This document shows positions 32,585-41,097 of a stretch of 64,000 nucleotides of DNA, piece after piece. A program made the translations under genes and the position numbers. Positions within the stretch are counted from its first letter, which is position 1; every line of letters starts with the position of its first letter. The stretch is from positions 62,001 through 126,000 of the forward strand of contig JBAZZX010000003.1 of NCBI GenBank assembly GCA_041658585.1, read 5' to 3'. Under the pieces are notes generated by a model. That model saw only the letters and a program-made list of their open reading frames with translations, had not been told where the DNA came from and did no database searches. This DNA is from DYFC01 sp041658585. GTDB lineage: Bacteria; Nitrospirota; Thermodesulfovibrionia; Thermodesulfovibrionales; SM23-35.

Positions 32585-33121
32585 TTATTTTGCCTTTGTC
32601 TCGTTATATTTTTTCATCACGGTGTCAGTAATATCGATTCCTTTGCTTGAATAGAGGATTACCGTTGAAGGCAGAATAAGGGTATAGTCCCCTTCCTGTC
32701 CCAATTTCTGGATTATGCCCACCAGTTCGGTCAAGATTGAATTTTCCATTTCCCTTTGCTTTTTAGCCAATTCGGCCTCGGAATCGGAGACAAATCTCCT
32801 GATATCCCTGTCCATTTTTTCAAGTTCATCTACCTTTGTTTTTTTGGCATCGTCGGAGAGAATGTTGATCTGTTTTTTCAAGTCTTCTTCCAGTTTCTTG
32901 GCTGTTGTAATCATTTTCCCCAGGTCTTTTTCCTTTGACGCTTTCAGAGATTCGAGCGTGCTTCTTACTTTTTTGGCTTCATCGGATTGGTCTATCAGCT
33001 TCTGCATATCAACATAGCCTATTTTTATGGAATCGGCGGCAGAAGCAATGCCTGAAAAAAAACAAAAGACGACAAGCGCTGAAAAAAGAACAAAATACCT
33101 TCCTGCAATACTATTTCTCAT
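32585..33121 (-). CDS. skp: Periplasmic chaperone OmpH/Skp
   Basis: Outer-membrane protein chaperone, 178 aa. Signal peptide (MRNSIAGRYFVLFSALVVFC then SGIASAADS), the family opening KIGYVDMQKLIDQSDEAKKV, a long coiled-coil arm (about 45-120) and the closing strand DYTLILPSTVILYSSKGIDI. It holds unfolded outer-membrane proteins for BamA, whose gene is 23 bp upstream. AGGAGG precedes the start. Confidence 0.9.
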   Translation of the reverse strand: MRNSIAGRYFVLFSALVVFCFFSGIASAADSIKIGYVDMQKLIDQSDEAKKVRSTLESLKASKEKDLGKMITTAKKLEEDLKKQINILSDDAKKTKVDELEKMDRDIRRFVSDSEAELAKKQREMENSILTELVGIIQKLGQEGDYTLILPSTVILYSSKGIDITDTVMKKYNETKAK

Positions 33122-33144
33122 GTGCCCTCCTGAAATTTTATAGA

Positions 33145-35499
33145 TTAAAAAAATGTGCCAAAGGCGAATTCAAACCTGCCGGCTTTTTCTCCCGGCTTCT
33201 TGTCAAGATTATAACCCCATTCAAGCCTTATAGGCCCCATAGGTGAAATCCATCTTACGCCTAATCCTGCGGTATACCTCAACTTTATATCATTAAATGA
33301 ATCAAAAGAACTCCCCGCATCAACAAACGCCACGCCCTTTAGCCTTATATCACTGACGACGGGAAAGATATATTCCAGATTGAATATGAGTTCATTCTCT
33401 CCTCCAATGTAATCTCCACCTTTTTGTTTCCCTATACACTTTCCATCCTTAAGCGTTGTCCCTTCTTCGCACGTTCCATCTACGGGAGGATCAGCCACAC
33501 ATTGTCCGTTTACCATCGTTCCTTTTGCGCAGGTTATCGGTTGCTTTGGCCCACCTTCCCCATATCCAAGACCTCTTACCGTATAAATACCGCCGACATA
33601 AAATCTCTCATACAAAGGCAGTTCTTTGCCTCCCAGTCCGGAGGCACTGCCAAGTCTGCCTCTTAACATAACCGTTGTGCTGCCGATCGGCAGATACCAG
33701 GCGGAATTAAGTTCGCCTTTTGCGAAATTATTCGTCCCTCCCAGTCCGGCATAGGTTATATAGACGGAATTTCTCGAACCTTTTGAAGGGTCAAGGTAAT
33801 TGTCTCTTGAATCTCTTGCCAGTGAAGGGGTAATGCTGCTTGTGGTTTTTGTGCCTTCCTGATCCTTGATAATATCCGAGGCGGTGTCGGAAATATTGGT
33901 GATATTAGCATTCTCAAAATTGTAGCCGATATCGCCGGACCAGTATTCAGAGAACCTTTTGCCAAAGCTGAATCCGAAGCCTGTCGCCCTTTTGTCGTAA
34001 TCAATATACGTTTTTGTCGTCCTGTAAATATTCGTTGAAAACGATATGGGTTTGTCTAAAAACCAAGGGTCTCTGAAGGAAATGTCATAATATTTTGTCA
34101 TGCCGCCAAGCTCCGCGCGCAGTTTTATATACTGCCCTCTCCCGAACAGGTTGCCCTGTGACAGCTCAACCATGGCAATAAATTTTTCAACCGAGCTGTA
34201 TCCGCCGCCGACACTGAAAAATCCCGTCGGTTTCTCTTTTACTTTAATATCGATGTCTACTACCTTTTCCTCCGGCTGAGGCTTCGGCGCCAGATCAACA
34301 GTCTCAAAAAAGTTGAGGTTATTGATCCTTTCATAGCTTCTTTTTATAAGTGCGCTGTTAAAGGTTTCACCCTCATCAAACCGGACCTCTCTCCTGATAA
34401 CCTTATCCCTGGTTTTCGTGTTGCCGATAATCTCTATCCTGCCTACTTTGTATTTTTCCCCTTCATCGATTTTCATTACAAGTTTAACCAGTTTAGTATT
34501 GTCATCCGGGAAAAGATCGGGAGTAACGGTTATAAGGGCATATCCGTTTTCCGAATAGAGTTCCGATATGGATATCATGTCTTTTTTCAGAGTTTCTTTA
34601 CTGAAAGGCTTGCCTGCAGCCATAGTGATCCGCTTTCTGACGGCGTCATCAGAGTATGCCTTATTGCCGGATATTTGAATGGAAGATATTTCATACTGGT
34701 CGCCTTCCGAAACCGGGATGGAGATAAGCATTTTTCTCCCGCCATCCGTAAGCTCGATTTTCGGTTCGCCGATTGCTACTTTTATGTAACCATTATTCAG
34801 GTACAGGTCCCGGATTCTCTCAATATCCATGTCCATGCGTTCTTTTTGAAAATATCCAGACGAGCTGATAAAGGAGAAAAGCCACCATTTCTTTGTCTCC
34901 ATAACACCCTTTACCTTGCTTTCTTTCAATGCCTTGTTCCCGTCAATAGCGATCTTTTTGATCTTTACCTTAGGGCCTTCTTCTATCTGATAGGTAAGAC
35001 CCGCCTCATTCGGTCCCAATGTTTTGACAACCGGAACAATATGTGACAGCCAGTATCCTTCTTCTTCATAAAAGGCCCTGAGTTTATTTGCATTGTCCTG
35101 AACGAGGACCGAGTCGGCAATAGCGCCTGTTGTAACGGTTATTTTTTCCTTCAGTTTTGCATCATCAAATTCTTTATTGCCCTGGAATTCAATTTTGACG
35201 ATGGTGGGTTTCTCCTTCACGAAATAGATGAGTTTTATGCCGCCCTCGAAAGATTCAATCTCCGCCTTTACATCATCAAAATATCCCATTTTGAAAATGC
35301 TTTTGATATCTTCATTTGTTTTGTCCTGCGAGAGCGGTTCCCCGGCCTTTTGAGTGATTTTAGTTTTAACCGAGGATTCTTCTATTCTCTTGAGCCCTTG
35401 TATCTCTATCGAGTTGATAAGCGGCTGGACCTGGGCTAAAAGAGTTCCCGGCAGTATAAGTAAAGCGGTAATTATGAATAATATTCTTATATAACGCAT
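33145..35499 (-). CDS. bamA: Outer membrane protein assembly factor BamA
   Basis: Beta-barrel assembly protein, about 784 aa. Signal peptide MRYIRILFIITALLILPGTL LAQ (cleaved after about residue 23), five POTRA domains (about 30-440; first INSIEIQGLKRIEESSVKTK), and a C-terminal 16-strand barrel ending in FEFAFGTFF with the terminal Phe. The loop-6 motif appears as YTVRGLGYGEG, but directly behind it is an insertion of about 45 residues with four cysteines in two repeats (TCAKGTMVNGQC and TCEEGTTLKDGKC), not usual in BamA. ATG 35499 was preferred to a TTG five codons earlier. First gene of the lpx operon. Confidence 0.93.
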   Translation of the reverse strand: MRYIRILFIITALLILPGTLLAQVQPLINSIEIQGLKRIEESSVKTKITQKAGEPLSQDKTNEDIKSIFKMGYFDDVKAEIESFEGGIKLIYFVKEKPTIVKIEFQGNKEFDDAKLKEKITVTTGAIADSVLVQDNANKLRAFYEEEGYWLSHIVPVVKTLGPNEAGLTYQIEEGPKVKIKKIAIDGNKALKESKVKGVMETKKWWLFSFISSSGYFQKERMDMDIERIRDLYLNNGYIKVAIGEPKIELTDGGRKMLISIPVSEGDQYEISSIQISGNKAYSDDAVRKRITMAAGKPFSKETLKKDMISISELYSENGYALITVTPDLFPDDNTKLVKLVMKIDEGEKYKVGRIEIIGNTKTRDKVIRREVRFDEGETFNSALIKRSYERINNLNFFETVDLAPKPQPEEKVVDIDIKVKEKPTGFFSVGGGYSSVEKFIAMVELSQGNLFGRGQYIKLRAELGGMTKYYDISFRDPWFLDKPISFSTNIYRTTKTYIDYDKRATGFGFSFGKRFSEYWSGDIGYNFENANITNISDTASDIIKDQEGTKTTSSITPSLARDSRDNYLDPSKGSRNSVYITYAGLGGTNNFAKGELNSAWYLPIGSTTVMLRGRLGSASGLGGKELPLYERFYVGGIYTVRGLGYGEGGPKQPITCAKGTMVNGQCVADPPVDGTCEEGTTLKDGKCIGKQKGGDYIGGENELIFNLEYIFPVVSDIRLKGVAFVDAGSSFDSFNDIKLRYTAGLGVRWISPMGPIRLEWGYNLDKKPGEKAGRFEFAFGTFF

Positions 35500-35680
35500 T
35501 AGTATTTTAGGCAATTACGGATTCAAAAAGTATAGCACAAAATGAACGAGAAATAACACAACTCCTGAAGGCCGTTCGGAACGCTTGCAGATAAATCTTG
35601 ATTACGGCAGGAATTTGGTTAAAATAGAGTGCAAATATAACGCATTGTTTGGGTAACTTAAAGATTAACCGGATTGTACA

Positions 35681-36340
35681 ATGGATGAATTAGTAAAACG
35701 GCAGGTTGATGACCTTCTCATAAAAAGGGATTTTGAAACTCTCGTTGTTTTGTGTGAAAAAGACAGGCGCGCCTGGCAAGAGGTACGCTATCGTCTTTAT
35801 TCCCTTGATGAGAGACTCCGCTGGACGGCAATAGAGGCAACGGCAAAGCGAATGGAGCGATGGTGGAAGTCCGGCAGTGAAGAAAAGGTAAGAAATCATA
35901 TCAGGACTCTGTTTTGGTCAATGACCGATGAATCAGGAGGGATCGGATGGAGCGCTCCCCAGACCGTAGCGGAAATTATTGTAAATATTCCCGAAATAAT
36001 AGACCCATATGGCGGCATGATGATAGCTCATACAATTGATGAGCCGCCTCTCATAAATGGCTGCTTGTGGGGAATCGGCCGTTTGGGAAGGCTCATTGCC
36101 GGCTCTATAGATTTTTTCCAGGAGCGGATTTTGGCAGCTTTTCAGATTGACGATGCCGAAACCCTCGGCCTGGCATCCCGGGCAATGGGAGAGGCAGGTT
36201 TTTACCCTGCAATACCTTACCTTAAAAAAATATCTTCCCGTACCGAACCTGTCCGGATTTACGTAATGGGTGATTTTCTTGTGAAGCCATTGTGCGGCTG
36301 GGTCGAAGAAGCTTTGTCAAAATTAATTGTAACCTATTGA
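35681..36340 (+). CDS. HEAT-repeat protein, DVU0298-like (short paralogue)
   Basis: Soluble protein of 219 aa. It starts MDELVKRQVDDLLIKRDFET and has helical HEAT-like repeats, with conserved LRWTAIEATAKRMERWW and GGIGWSAPQTVAEIIVNIPE. As far as I remember this is the DVU0298-type family of sulfate reducers. It is a recognisable paralogue of the C-terminal part of the protein at 42184-43263: compare ELKRMLYTPDESLRYQIIDM there with EVRYRLYSLDERLRWTAIEA here, and SSAWGALETAGAIISTNPD with IGWSAPQTVAEIIVNIPE. It lies upstream of dsrA. Function unknown. Confidence 0.65.
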   Translation: MDELVKRQVDDLLIKRDFETLVVLCEKDRRAWQEVRYRLYSLDERLRWTAIEATAKRMERWWKSGSEEKVRNHIRTLFWSMTDESGGIGWSAPQTVAEIIVNIPEIIDPYGGMMIAHTIDEPPLINGCLWGIGRLGRLIAGSIDFFQERILAAFQIDDAETLGLASRAMGEAGFYPAIPYLKKISSRTEPVRIYVMGDFLVKPLCGWVEEALSKLIVTY

Positions 36341-36484
36341 TATTAAAAAAAACTTCTTAAGATAAAAGCAGGAATACTCTGAAAGCCCTCTATTGCAAAT
36401 GAACATTATCGCCTGCTTAAAAAAGGCGGGTATTTTTGCGCTTATTCAATCAATTCCATTAATTTGCCTATAAATATTCTATAC

Positions 36485-36513
36485 TTGACAAAAGAAAACG
36501 AGTTGAGTATCAT
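36485..36513 (+). promoter_or_regulatory. Promoter of dsrABD, with a 165-nt leader
   Basis: TTGACA (36485-36490) and TATCAT (36508-36513) are separated by exactly 17 bp. Transcription would start near 36520, giving an untranslated leader of about 165 nt before dsrA. The leader contains a repeated TCTGTTTAA (two copies around 36561-36577) and a purine-rich AAGGAAGGGGG at 36601-36611, followed by GTG and seven codons, possibly a decoy or leader frame. No known riboswitch pattern was recognised in this 340-bp gap. Confidence 0.65.
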
Positions 36514-36683
36514 TAAACACTTTTCTAAAGAAAGCTTAAAAAAAGCAGCAGGCATATTTCTGTTTAATTCTGTTTAAACGGTAGTAGAAATATTTATAAG
36601 AAGGAAGGGGGTGACAAGCAGCGATACTTTTTGATTCTGGTTGCCTGTATTCTATCTAATAACACAGCAGAAGGAGGTAAGCA

Positions 36684-38120
36684 ATGGGAATCCCAGGACA
36701 AGAACATTTATGGGATAAGGAAGTAGAAGGTCACAGAACGTACAATGATGTCCGGATTTTTACCGATGAGCAGTTAAAAAACTATACAGAAGAAGAGCTG
36801 AAGAATTTCAAGCCTAAGCATGACAGTAAAATGTTGGATGAATTAGAGAAGGGTCCCTGGCCAAGCTTTGTGAGCGACATAAAAAGAGAAGCGTTGCACA
36901 GGCATAAATTGGGACAGGACAATCTCATGATACCTGCAGAGATTTGCGATGATTTGTTAGGAATCGTAGAGCTTTCATATAAAGAAGGTGAGACCCACTG
37001 GAAACACGGCGGTATCGTCGGAGTTCTCGGCTACGGCGGCGGTATTGTCGGCCGGTATAACGACCAGCAGGCGAAATTCCCTAATATCGCGCATTTCCAT
37101 ACCATTCGTGTCAATCAACCTAGCGCGAAATTCTATACAACTGACTGGCTTAGGGGATTCTGCGATATAGCCGAATACCGTGGAAGCGGATTGACCAACA
37201 TGCATGGTTCTACCGGCGACCTTGTTATTCTGGGTTCATTCTCAGACCAGTTAGAGCCGATATTCTTTGATCTCACCCATGATCTCGGCGTTGACTTAGG
37301 CGGTTCAGGCGGAAACCTCCGCACGCCTTCCGATTGTATCGGTAAGGCACGCTGTGAGTTTGCCTGTTATGACACGATGGACATGTGTTATGAAATGACC
37401 ATGCAGTACCAGGATGAACTGCACAGGCCGGCATTCCCTTATAAATTCAAGTTTAAATTCGATGGTTGTCCGAATGGATGCGTGGCGTCAATTGCCCGGT
37501 CGGATATGGCTTATATCGGCACATGGAAAGACGATATCCGCATTAATGCAGATGCCGTAAAGGCTTACGCGGCGGGGGAAATTCCTGCTGATGGCGGCGG
37601 ATTTGCCGGAAGAGACTGGGGTAAATTCGACATCCAGAAAGAAGTAATCAACCTTTGTCCCACCCAGTGTATGCAATGGGACGGCAAGAAAATCAGCATT
37701 AACAATGCTGAATGTAACCGCTGCATGCATTGTATTGACGCCATGCCCGAGGCATTAAGGGTAGGCGCTGATCAAGGTGTGAGTATCCTCTTCGGCGCAA
37801 AAGCGCCGATTCTGGAAGGCGCCCAGATGGCAACAATGACAATACCATTCATGTATGCAAACAAACCTTATGACACCCTAAAAGCTGTTGTCGGAAAGGT
37901 TTTTGACTGGTGGACTGAGGAAGGCAAAAACCGTGAGCGTATCGGTGAAACGATCCAGCGCGTATCCTTAAAGACTTTTATTGAAGTGCTCGGGATTCCG
38001 CCTATGCCTCAGATGGTCAAAGAGCCTCGCTCGAATCCTTATGTCTTCTTTAAGGAATCAGAAGTTCCCGGTGGATGGACAAGGGATATTAACGCTTACA
38101 GAACCAGACATCCAAGATAA
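36684..38120 (+). CDS. dsrA: Dissimilatory sulfite reductase alpha subunit
   Basis: Cytoplasmic siroheme enzyme subunit that, with DsrB, reduces sulfite, 478 aa, usual length. Siroheme/[4Fe-4S] cysteines are in CIGKARCEFACYDTMDMC and FDGCPNGCVASIARSDMA; the inserted ferredoxin domain has CPTQC and CNRCMHCIDAMP. AAGGAGGT lies 7 nt before the ATG. Neighbouring dsrD argues for the reductive (sulfate/sulfite-reducing) rather than the oxidative version. Followed by dsrB after 20 bp. Confidence 0.97.
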   Translation: MGIPGQEHLWDKEVEGHRTYNDVRIFTDEQLKNYTEEELKNFKPKHDSKMLDELEKGPWPSFVSDIKREALHRHKLGQDNLMIPAEICDDLLGIVELSYKEGETHWKHGGIVGVLGYGGGIVGRYNDQQAKFPNIAHFHTIRVNQPSAKFYTTDWLRGFCDIAEYRGSGLTNMHGSTGDLVILGSFSDQLEPIFFDLTHDLGVDLGGSGGNLRTPSDCIGKARCEFACYDTMDMCYEMTMQYQDELHRPAFPYKFKFKFDGCPNGCVASIARSDMAYIGTWKDDIRINADAVKAYAAGEIPADGGGFAGRDWGKFDIQKEVINLCPTQCMQWDGKKISINNAECNRCMHCIDAMPEALRVGADQGVSILFGAKAPILEGAQMATMTIPFMYANKPYDTLKAVVGKVFDWWTEEGKNRERIGETIQRVSLKTFIEVLGIPPMPQMVKEPRSNPYVFFKESEVPGGWTRDINAYRTRHPR

Positions 38121-38140
38121 AAATATAAGGAGGATATGTT

Positions 38141-39319
38141 ATGTCGAAAGGCAAACTTGGTTATTTTAATCCCCAAAAACCTCAGGAAGGCAGGATAACT
38201 GATATCGGACCTAACCATTTCGAACAGATGCTGCCCCCTGTTATCAGGAGGAATTATGGGAAGTGGGTTTCGCACCGGATACTGGAGCCCGGTCTTTTGG
38301 TGCATGTTTCCGAGACAGGTGAAAAGGCTTTTACCGTGAGAGCCGCTGCACCACGACTGATGTCAGTCGAGCACATCCGTGAAATCTGCGATATTGCAGA
38401 TAAATACTGTAAAGGTTATCTAAGATTCACAACAAGAAACAACATTGAATTTATATTGGACGATGAAGCAAAGGCAAAAGCTCTCAAGACGGATCTCGAC
38501 AGCAGGAAACATGTAGGAGGTTCTTTTAAGTTCCCGACAGGCGGCACAGGAATGAGCATGTCTAATATTGTCCATACCCAGGGATGGGTCCACTGCCATA
38601 CACCTGCAACAGACGCATCGGGTCCTGTAAAAGCTACCGCAGACGTAATGTTTGATGAGTTCAAGAATATGAGATTGCCGGCGAAATTGAGAGTAGCTCT
38701 GGCCTGCTGTCTCAATATGTGCGGCGCTGTGCACTGTTCCGATATAGCCCTTCTGGGTTATCACCGCAAACCGCCTGCAATCGACCATGAGGTTCTTGGA
38801 AAGGTCTGCGAGATTCCATTGGTTGTTGCAGCATGTCCGCTTTATGCAATTAAGCCGATAACAACGGCGGAGGGGAAAAAGAGCGTAACAGTCAACAATG
38901 AGAAGTGCATGTACTGCGGAAATTGCTACACCATGTGCCTGGGATTGCCGTTGGCAGACGCCGAGGGTGACGGTATAGCTATCCTGGTCGGCGGCAAGAT
39001 TTCAAACCGCATGAGCATGCCGAAATTCTCCAAGGTAATTATCCCATGGCTTCCGAACAACAGGCCGCGCTGGCCCGAGGTGACGAGTGTTGTCAAAAAC
39101 ATAGTTGAAGTATGGGCAAAGGATGCGAACAAGTATGAAAGACTCGGCGACTGGGCAGCCCGCATCAGCTGGGAAAAATTCTTTGAGAAGACAGGTATCC
39201 CGTTTACGGAGAAGAGTCTCGATGATTACCGTCTTGCCGTTGACACATACAGAACATCAACTCAGTTTAAATATACCTCGCATTCATGGGCAGTATCCAA
39301 AGCTGTTAATGGTATATAA
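38141..39319 (+). CDS. dsrB: Dissimilatory sulfite reductase beta subunit
   Basis: Catalytic beta subunit of the alpha2beta2 sulfite reductase, 392 aa. It carries the functional siroheme site: Cys in GWVHCHTPATDASG and CCLNMCGAVHCSDIALLG, and a ferredoxin domain with CMYCGNCYTMC. Product passes to DsrC. AAGGAGG lies 8 nt before the ATG. dsrD follows after 24 bp. Confidence 0.97.
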   Translation: MSKGKLGYFNPQKPQEGRITDIGPNHFEQMLPPVIRRNYGKWVSHRILEPGLLVHVSETGEKAFTVRAAAPRLMSVEHIREICDIADKYCKGYLRFTTRNNIEFILDDEAKAKALKTDLDSRKHVGGSFKFPTGGTGMSMSNIVHTQGWVHCHTPATDASGPVKATADVMFDEFKNMRLPAKLRVALACCLNMCGAVHCSDIALLGYHRKPPAIDHEVLGKVCEIPLVVAACPLYAIKPITTAEGKKSVTVNNEKCMYCGNCYTMCLGLPLADAEGDGIAILVGGKISNRMSMPKFSKVIIPWLPNNRPRWPEVTSVVKNIVEVWAKDANKYERLGDWAARISWEKFFEKTGIPFTEKSLDDYRLAVDTYRTSTQFKYTSHSWAVSKAVNGI

Positions 39320-39343
39320 GAAAACGAATAGGAGCGGAAAACT

Positions 39344-39601
39344 ATGGGAAGACCAGAAGACATTAGACAGGCTATTATAGACTATGCCTCAAAAGGCGCA
39401 AAGAGCAAATTCTATTTCAAAGATATGATGATCGGTGTGAAGAAGGTTATCCCTGACGCCAGCGCCTCAGAGATTAAAAACGTCGCATCCGCAATGGTAA
39501 GAGAAGAGGTGCTGGAGTTGTTATCAACCGGCAGCTCTACCATGTACGGACTGAAAGGAAGAGGCATATCCGTTGAAAAATCGGGTGACGCAGGAGGATA
39601 G
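39344..39601 (+). CDS. dsrD: DsrD, activator of dissimilatory sulfite reductase
   Basis: Winged-helix protein of 85 aa (MGRPEDIRQAIIDYASKGAK; KFYFKDMMIGVKKVIPDASA; AMVREEVLELLSTGSSTMYG). Despite the DNA-binding-like fold, established work shows it raises DsrAB activity allosterically. It is considered a marker of sulfate/sulfite reducers and is absent from most sulfur oxidisers. Length is typical. Last gene of the dsrABD transcript, followed by a hairpin. Confidence 0.95.
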   Translation: MGRPEDIRQAIIDYASKGAKSKFYFKDMMIGVKKVIPDASASEIKNVASAMVREEVLELLSTGSSTMYGLKGRGISVEKSGDAGG

Positions 39602-39653
39602 TAAAAGGCATATCACCTTAAAAACCTGTTGTATCGAATGAGTTGAGAACGGT

Positions 39654-39682
39654 CAGGGTGGACAGGAAAATTGTCCACCCTG
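39654..39682 (+). terminator. Hairpin after dsrABD
   Basis: CAGGGTGGACA and TGTCCACCCTG form a perfect 11-bp stem with a 7-nt loop, about 50 bp after the dsrD stop. The following bases (CTTCTTCC) are pyrimidine-rich but lack a clean T-run. It probably ends or stabilises the dsrABD mRNA. Confidence 0.65.
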
Positions 39683-39817
39683 CTTCTTCCATCTTGCGGG
39701 TTCTGATTCCTTGTTATTGCGAATCTTTCATTAGGTTAGTATTTCATACAGAAAGGCTGATCAAAGAAAATACCTGCCTTTACGCCATCAGGCATACATG
39801 TTAAAATATAATTGCTT

Positions 39818-40456
39818 ATGAATGAACCAAAAAATATAGAACAGTTTATTGCTGAACAGAAGCTTCGGCTTGCGCAAGATCCCAAATGTGCTTCTTCCTA
39901 TTATAATCTCGGTGTAGCCTTTATGAATCAGGGAAAATTCGATGAGGCCATAGAGGCGTTTGAACAAGCCATCACGGAAAGCGGCCGCATGTTTGAGGCA
40001 TTTGTCAATCTCGGATATATTTACTTCAAGGAAGGCGATCTCGAGAAGGTGGTTAAAGCGAACTTAAGAGCTGTTGAAATAGAACCAAGATATGCAAGGG
40101 GCTATGCAAACCTGGGATTTGCCTACCTTCAGATAGGAAAGACTGATGAGGCTATAGAGGCACTTAGCAAGTCTTTAGAATTGAATCCCGAAATAGTTCA
40201 GGCATGGTGCAACCTTGCCAATGCCTATCTGCAGAAGGGAGATACGGAGCAAAGCATTGAGACAAATAAAAAGATGCTCGCCTTAGCCCCTGATTTTGCG
40301 CTGGGCTACAATAATCTTGCCAATGCTTATTATATAAAAGGAGAATTTGAAGAAGCCGTCAGGAACTGCGACAAGGCGGCAGCGTTGGGGTTTGAAGTCC
40401 ATCCGGAGTTTTCAAAACTGCTGGAACCTTACCGCCATAAAGATACCTCAAAATGA
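39818..40456 (+). CDS. TPR-repeat protein in the dsr locus
   Basis: Soluble protein of 212 aa made of about five tetratricopeptide repeats, for example ASSYYNLGVAFMNQGKFDEA, ARGYANLGFAYLQIGKTDEA and ALGYNNLANAYYIKGEFEEA. No signal peptide and no catalytic motif. It should serve as a protein-protein scaffold in the cytoplasm. The ATG at 39818 is used rather than the TTG two codons earlier. Its stop overlaps the start of the YkgJ-like gene (ATGA), so both are translated together. Position directly behind dsrABD suggests a role in sulfite-reductase assembly or interaction; that is inference. Confidence 0.8.
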   Translation: MNEPKNIEQFIAEQKLRLAQDPKCASSYYNLGVAFMNQGKFDEAIEAFEQAITESGRMFEAFVNLGYIYFKEGDLEKVVKANLRAVEIEPRYARGYANLGFAYLQIGKTDEAIEALSKSLELNPEIVQAWCNLANAYLQKGDTEQSIETNKKMLALAPDFALGYNNLANAYYIKGEFEEAVRNCDKAAALGFEVHPEFSKLLEPYRHKDTSK

Positions 40457-41097
40457 TAGACGAGCTTTTTTCAAGATATAAAAATGAAATACGTAAGGCC
40501 GATATTCTCTTCAAAACGATTGCAGAAAAATATCCGTTGAGCGTTAAATGCAGAATTCGCTGTTGTGACTGCTGTCATGCTATTTTCGGGGTCTTCCCTA
40601 TCGAGGCCGCCTACATCCATCATCATCTTAACAAGTTGGACAGAAAGATCAGAAGAGATGTTCAAAGGAGGTCGGAAAAATCGGAAGTCGAGATGCTGGA
40701 GGCAGCCGATAAATTGAAAGAGACTTTCGATGACAACCCGAAGATGCAGGCATATGGCTTGGGGAAGCAGAGGGTAAAATGTCCGTTATTGAATGACAAA
40801 GAAGAGTGCGTTCTCTATGAAAACCGCCCTGTTATCTGCCGCGTTTACGGAGTGCCTTTCAGCCTTAAGCATGATGACAAGGAACAATCTTATGCCTGCG
40901 GCTTGTCCGGTTTTAAGGCAAAGGTTTCGTATCCCACTGTCAAGCTTGATAAGATATACAGCGAACTTTATATTTTATCGAAGGAGCTTTTGACTGGAGC
41001 AGGTTCTCTCCATCCTCAAAAAGCGGATCGAATGCTGTCCATCATAAAAGTAGTAAGAATGCCCTTTGAAGAAATCGTCAAAGGCGAGTTTGAATAG
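40453..41097 (+). CDS. YkgJ-family cysteine-cluster protein
   Basis: Protein of 214 aa with the putative Zn/Fe-S cluster pattern of the YkgJ (CxxCxxCC) family: CRIRCCDCCHAIFG near residue 33, then VKCPLLNDKEECVLYENRPV with ICRVYGVPF, and a last Cys in SYACGLSG. Eight or more Cys in these blocks probably bind a metal centre. No membrane segment. Coupled by ATGA to the TPR gene; the 3' end overlaps the convergent minus-strand gene by 20 bp. Function is unproven in this family. Confidence 0.8.
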   Translation: MIDELFSRYKNEIRKADILFKTIAEKYPLSVKCRIRCCDCCHAIFGVFPIEAAYIHHHLNKLDRKIRRDVQRRSEKSEVEMLEAADKLKETFDDNPKMQAYGLGKQRVKCPLLNDKEECVLYENRPVICRVYGVPFSLKHDDKEQSYACGLSGFKAKVSYPTVKLDKIYSELYILSKELLTGAGSLHPQKADRMLSIIKVVRMPFEEIVKGEFE

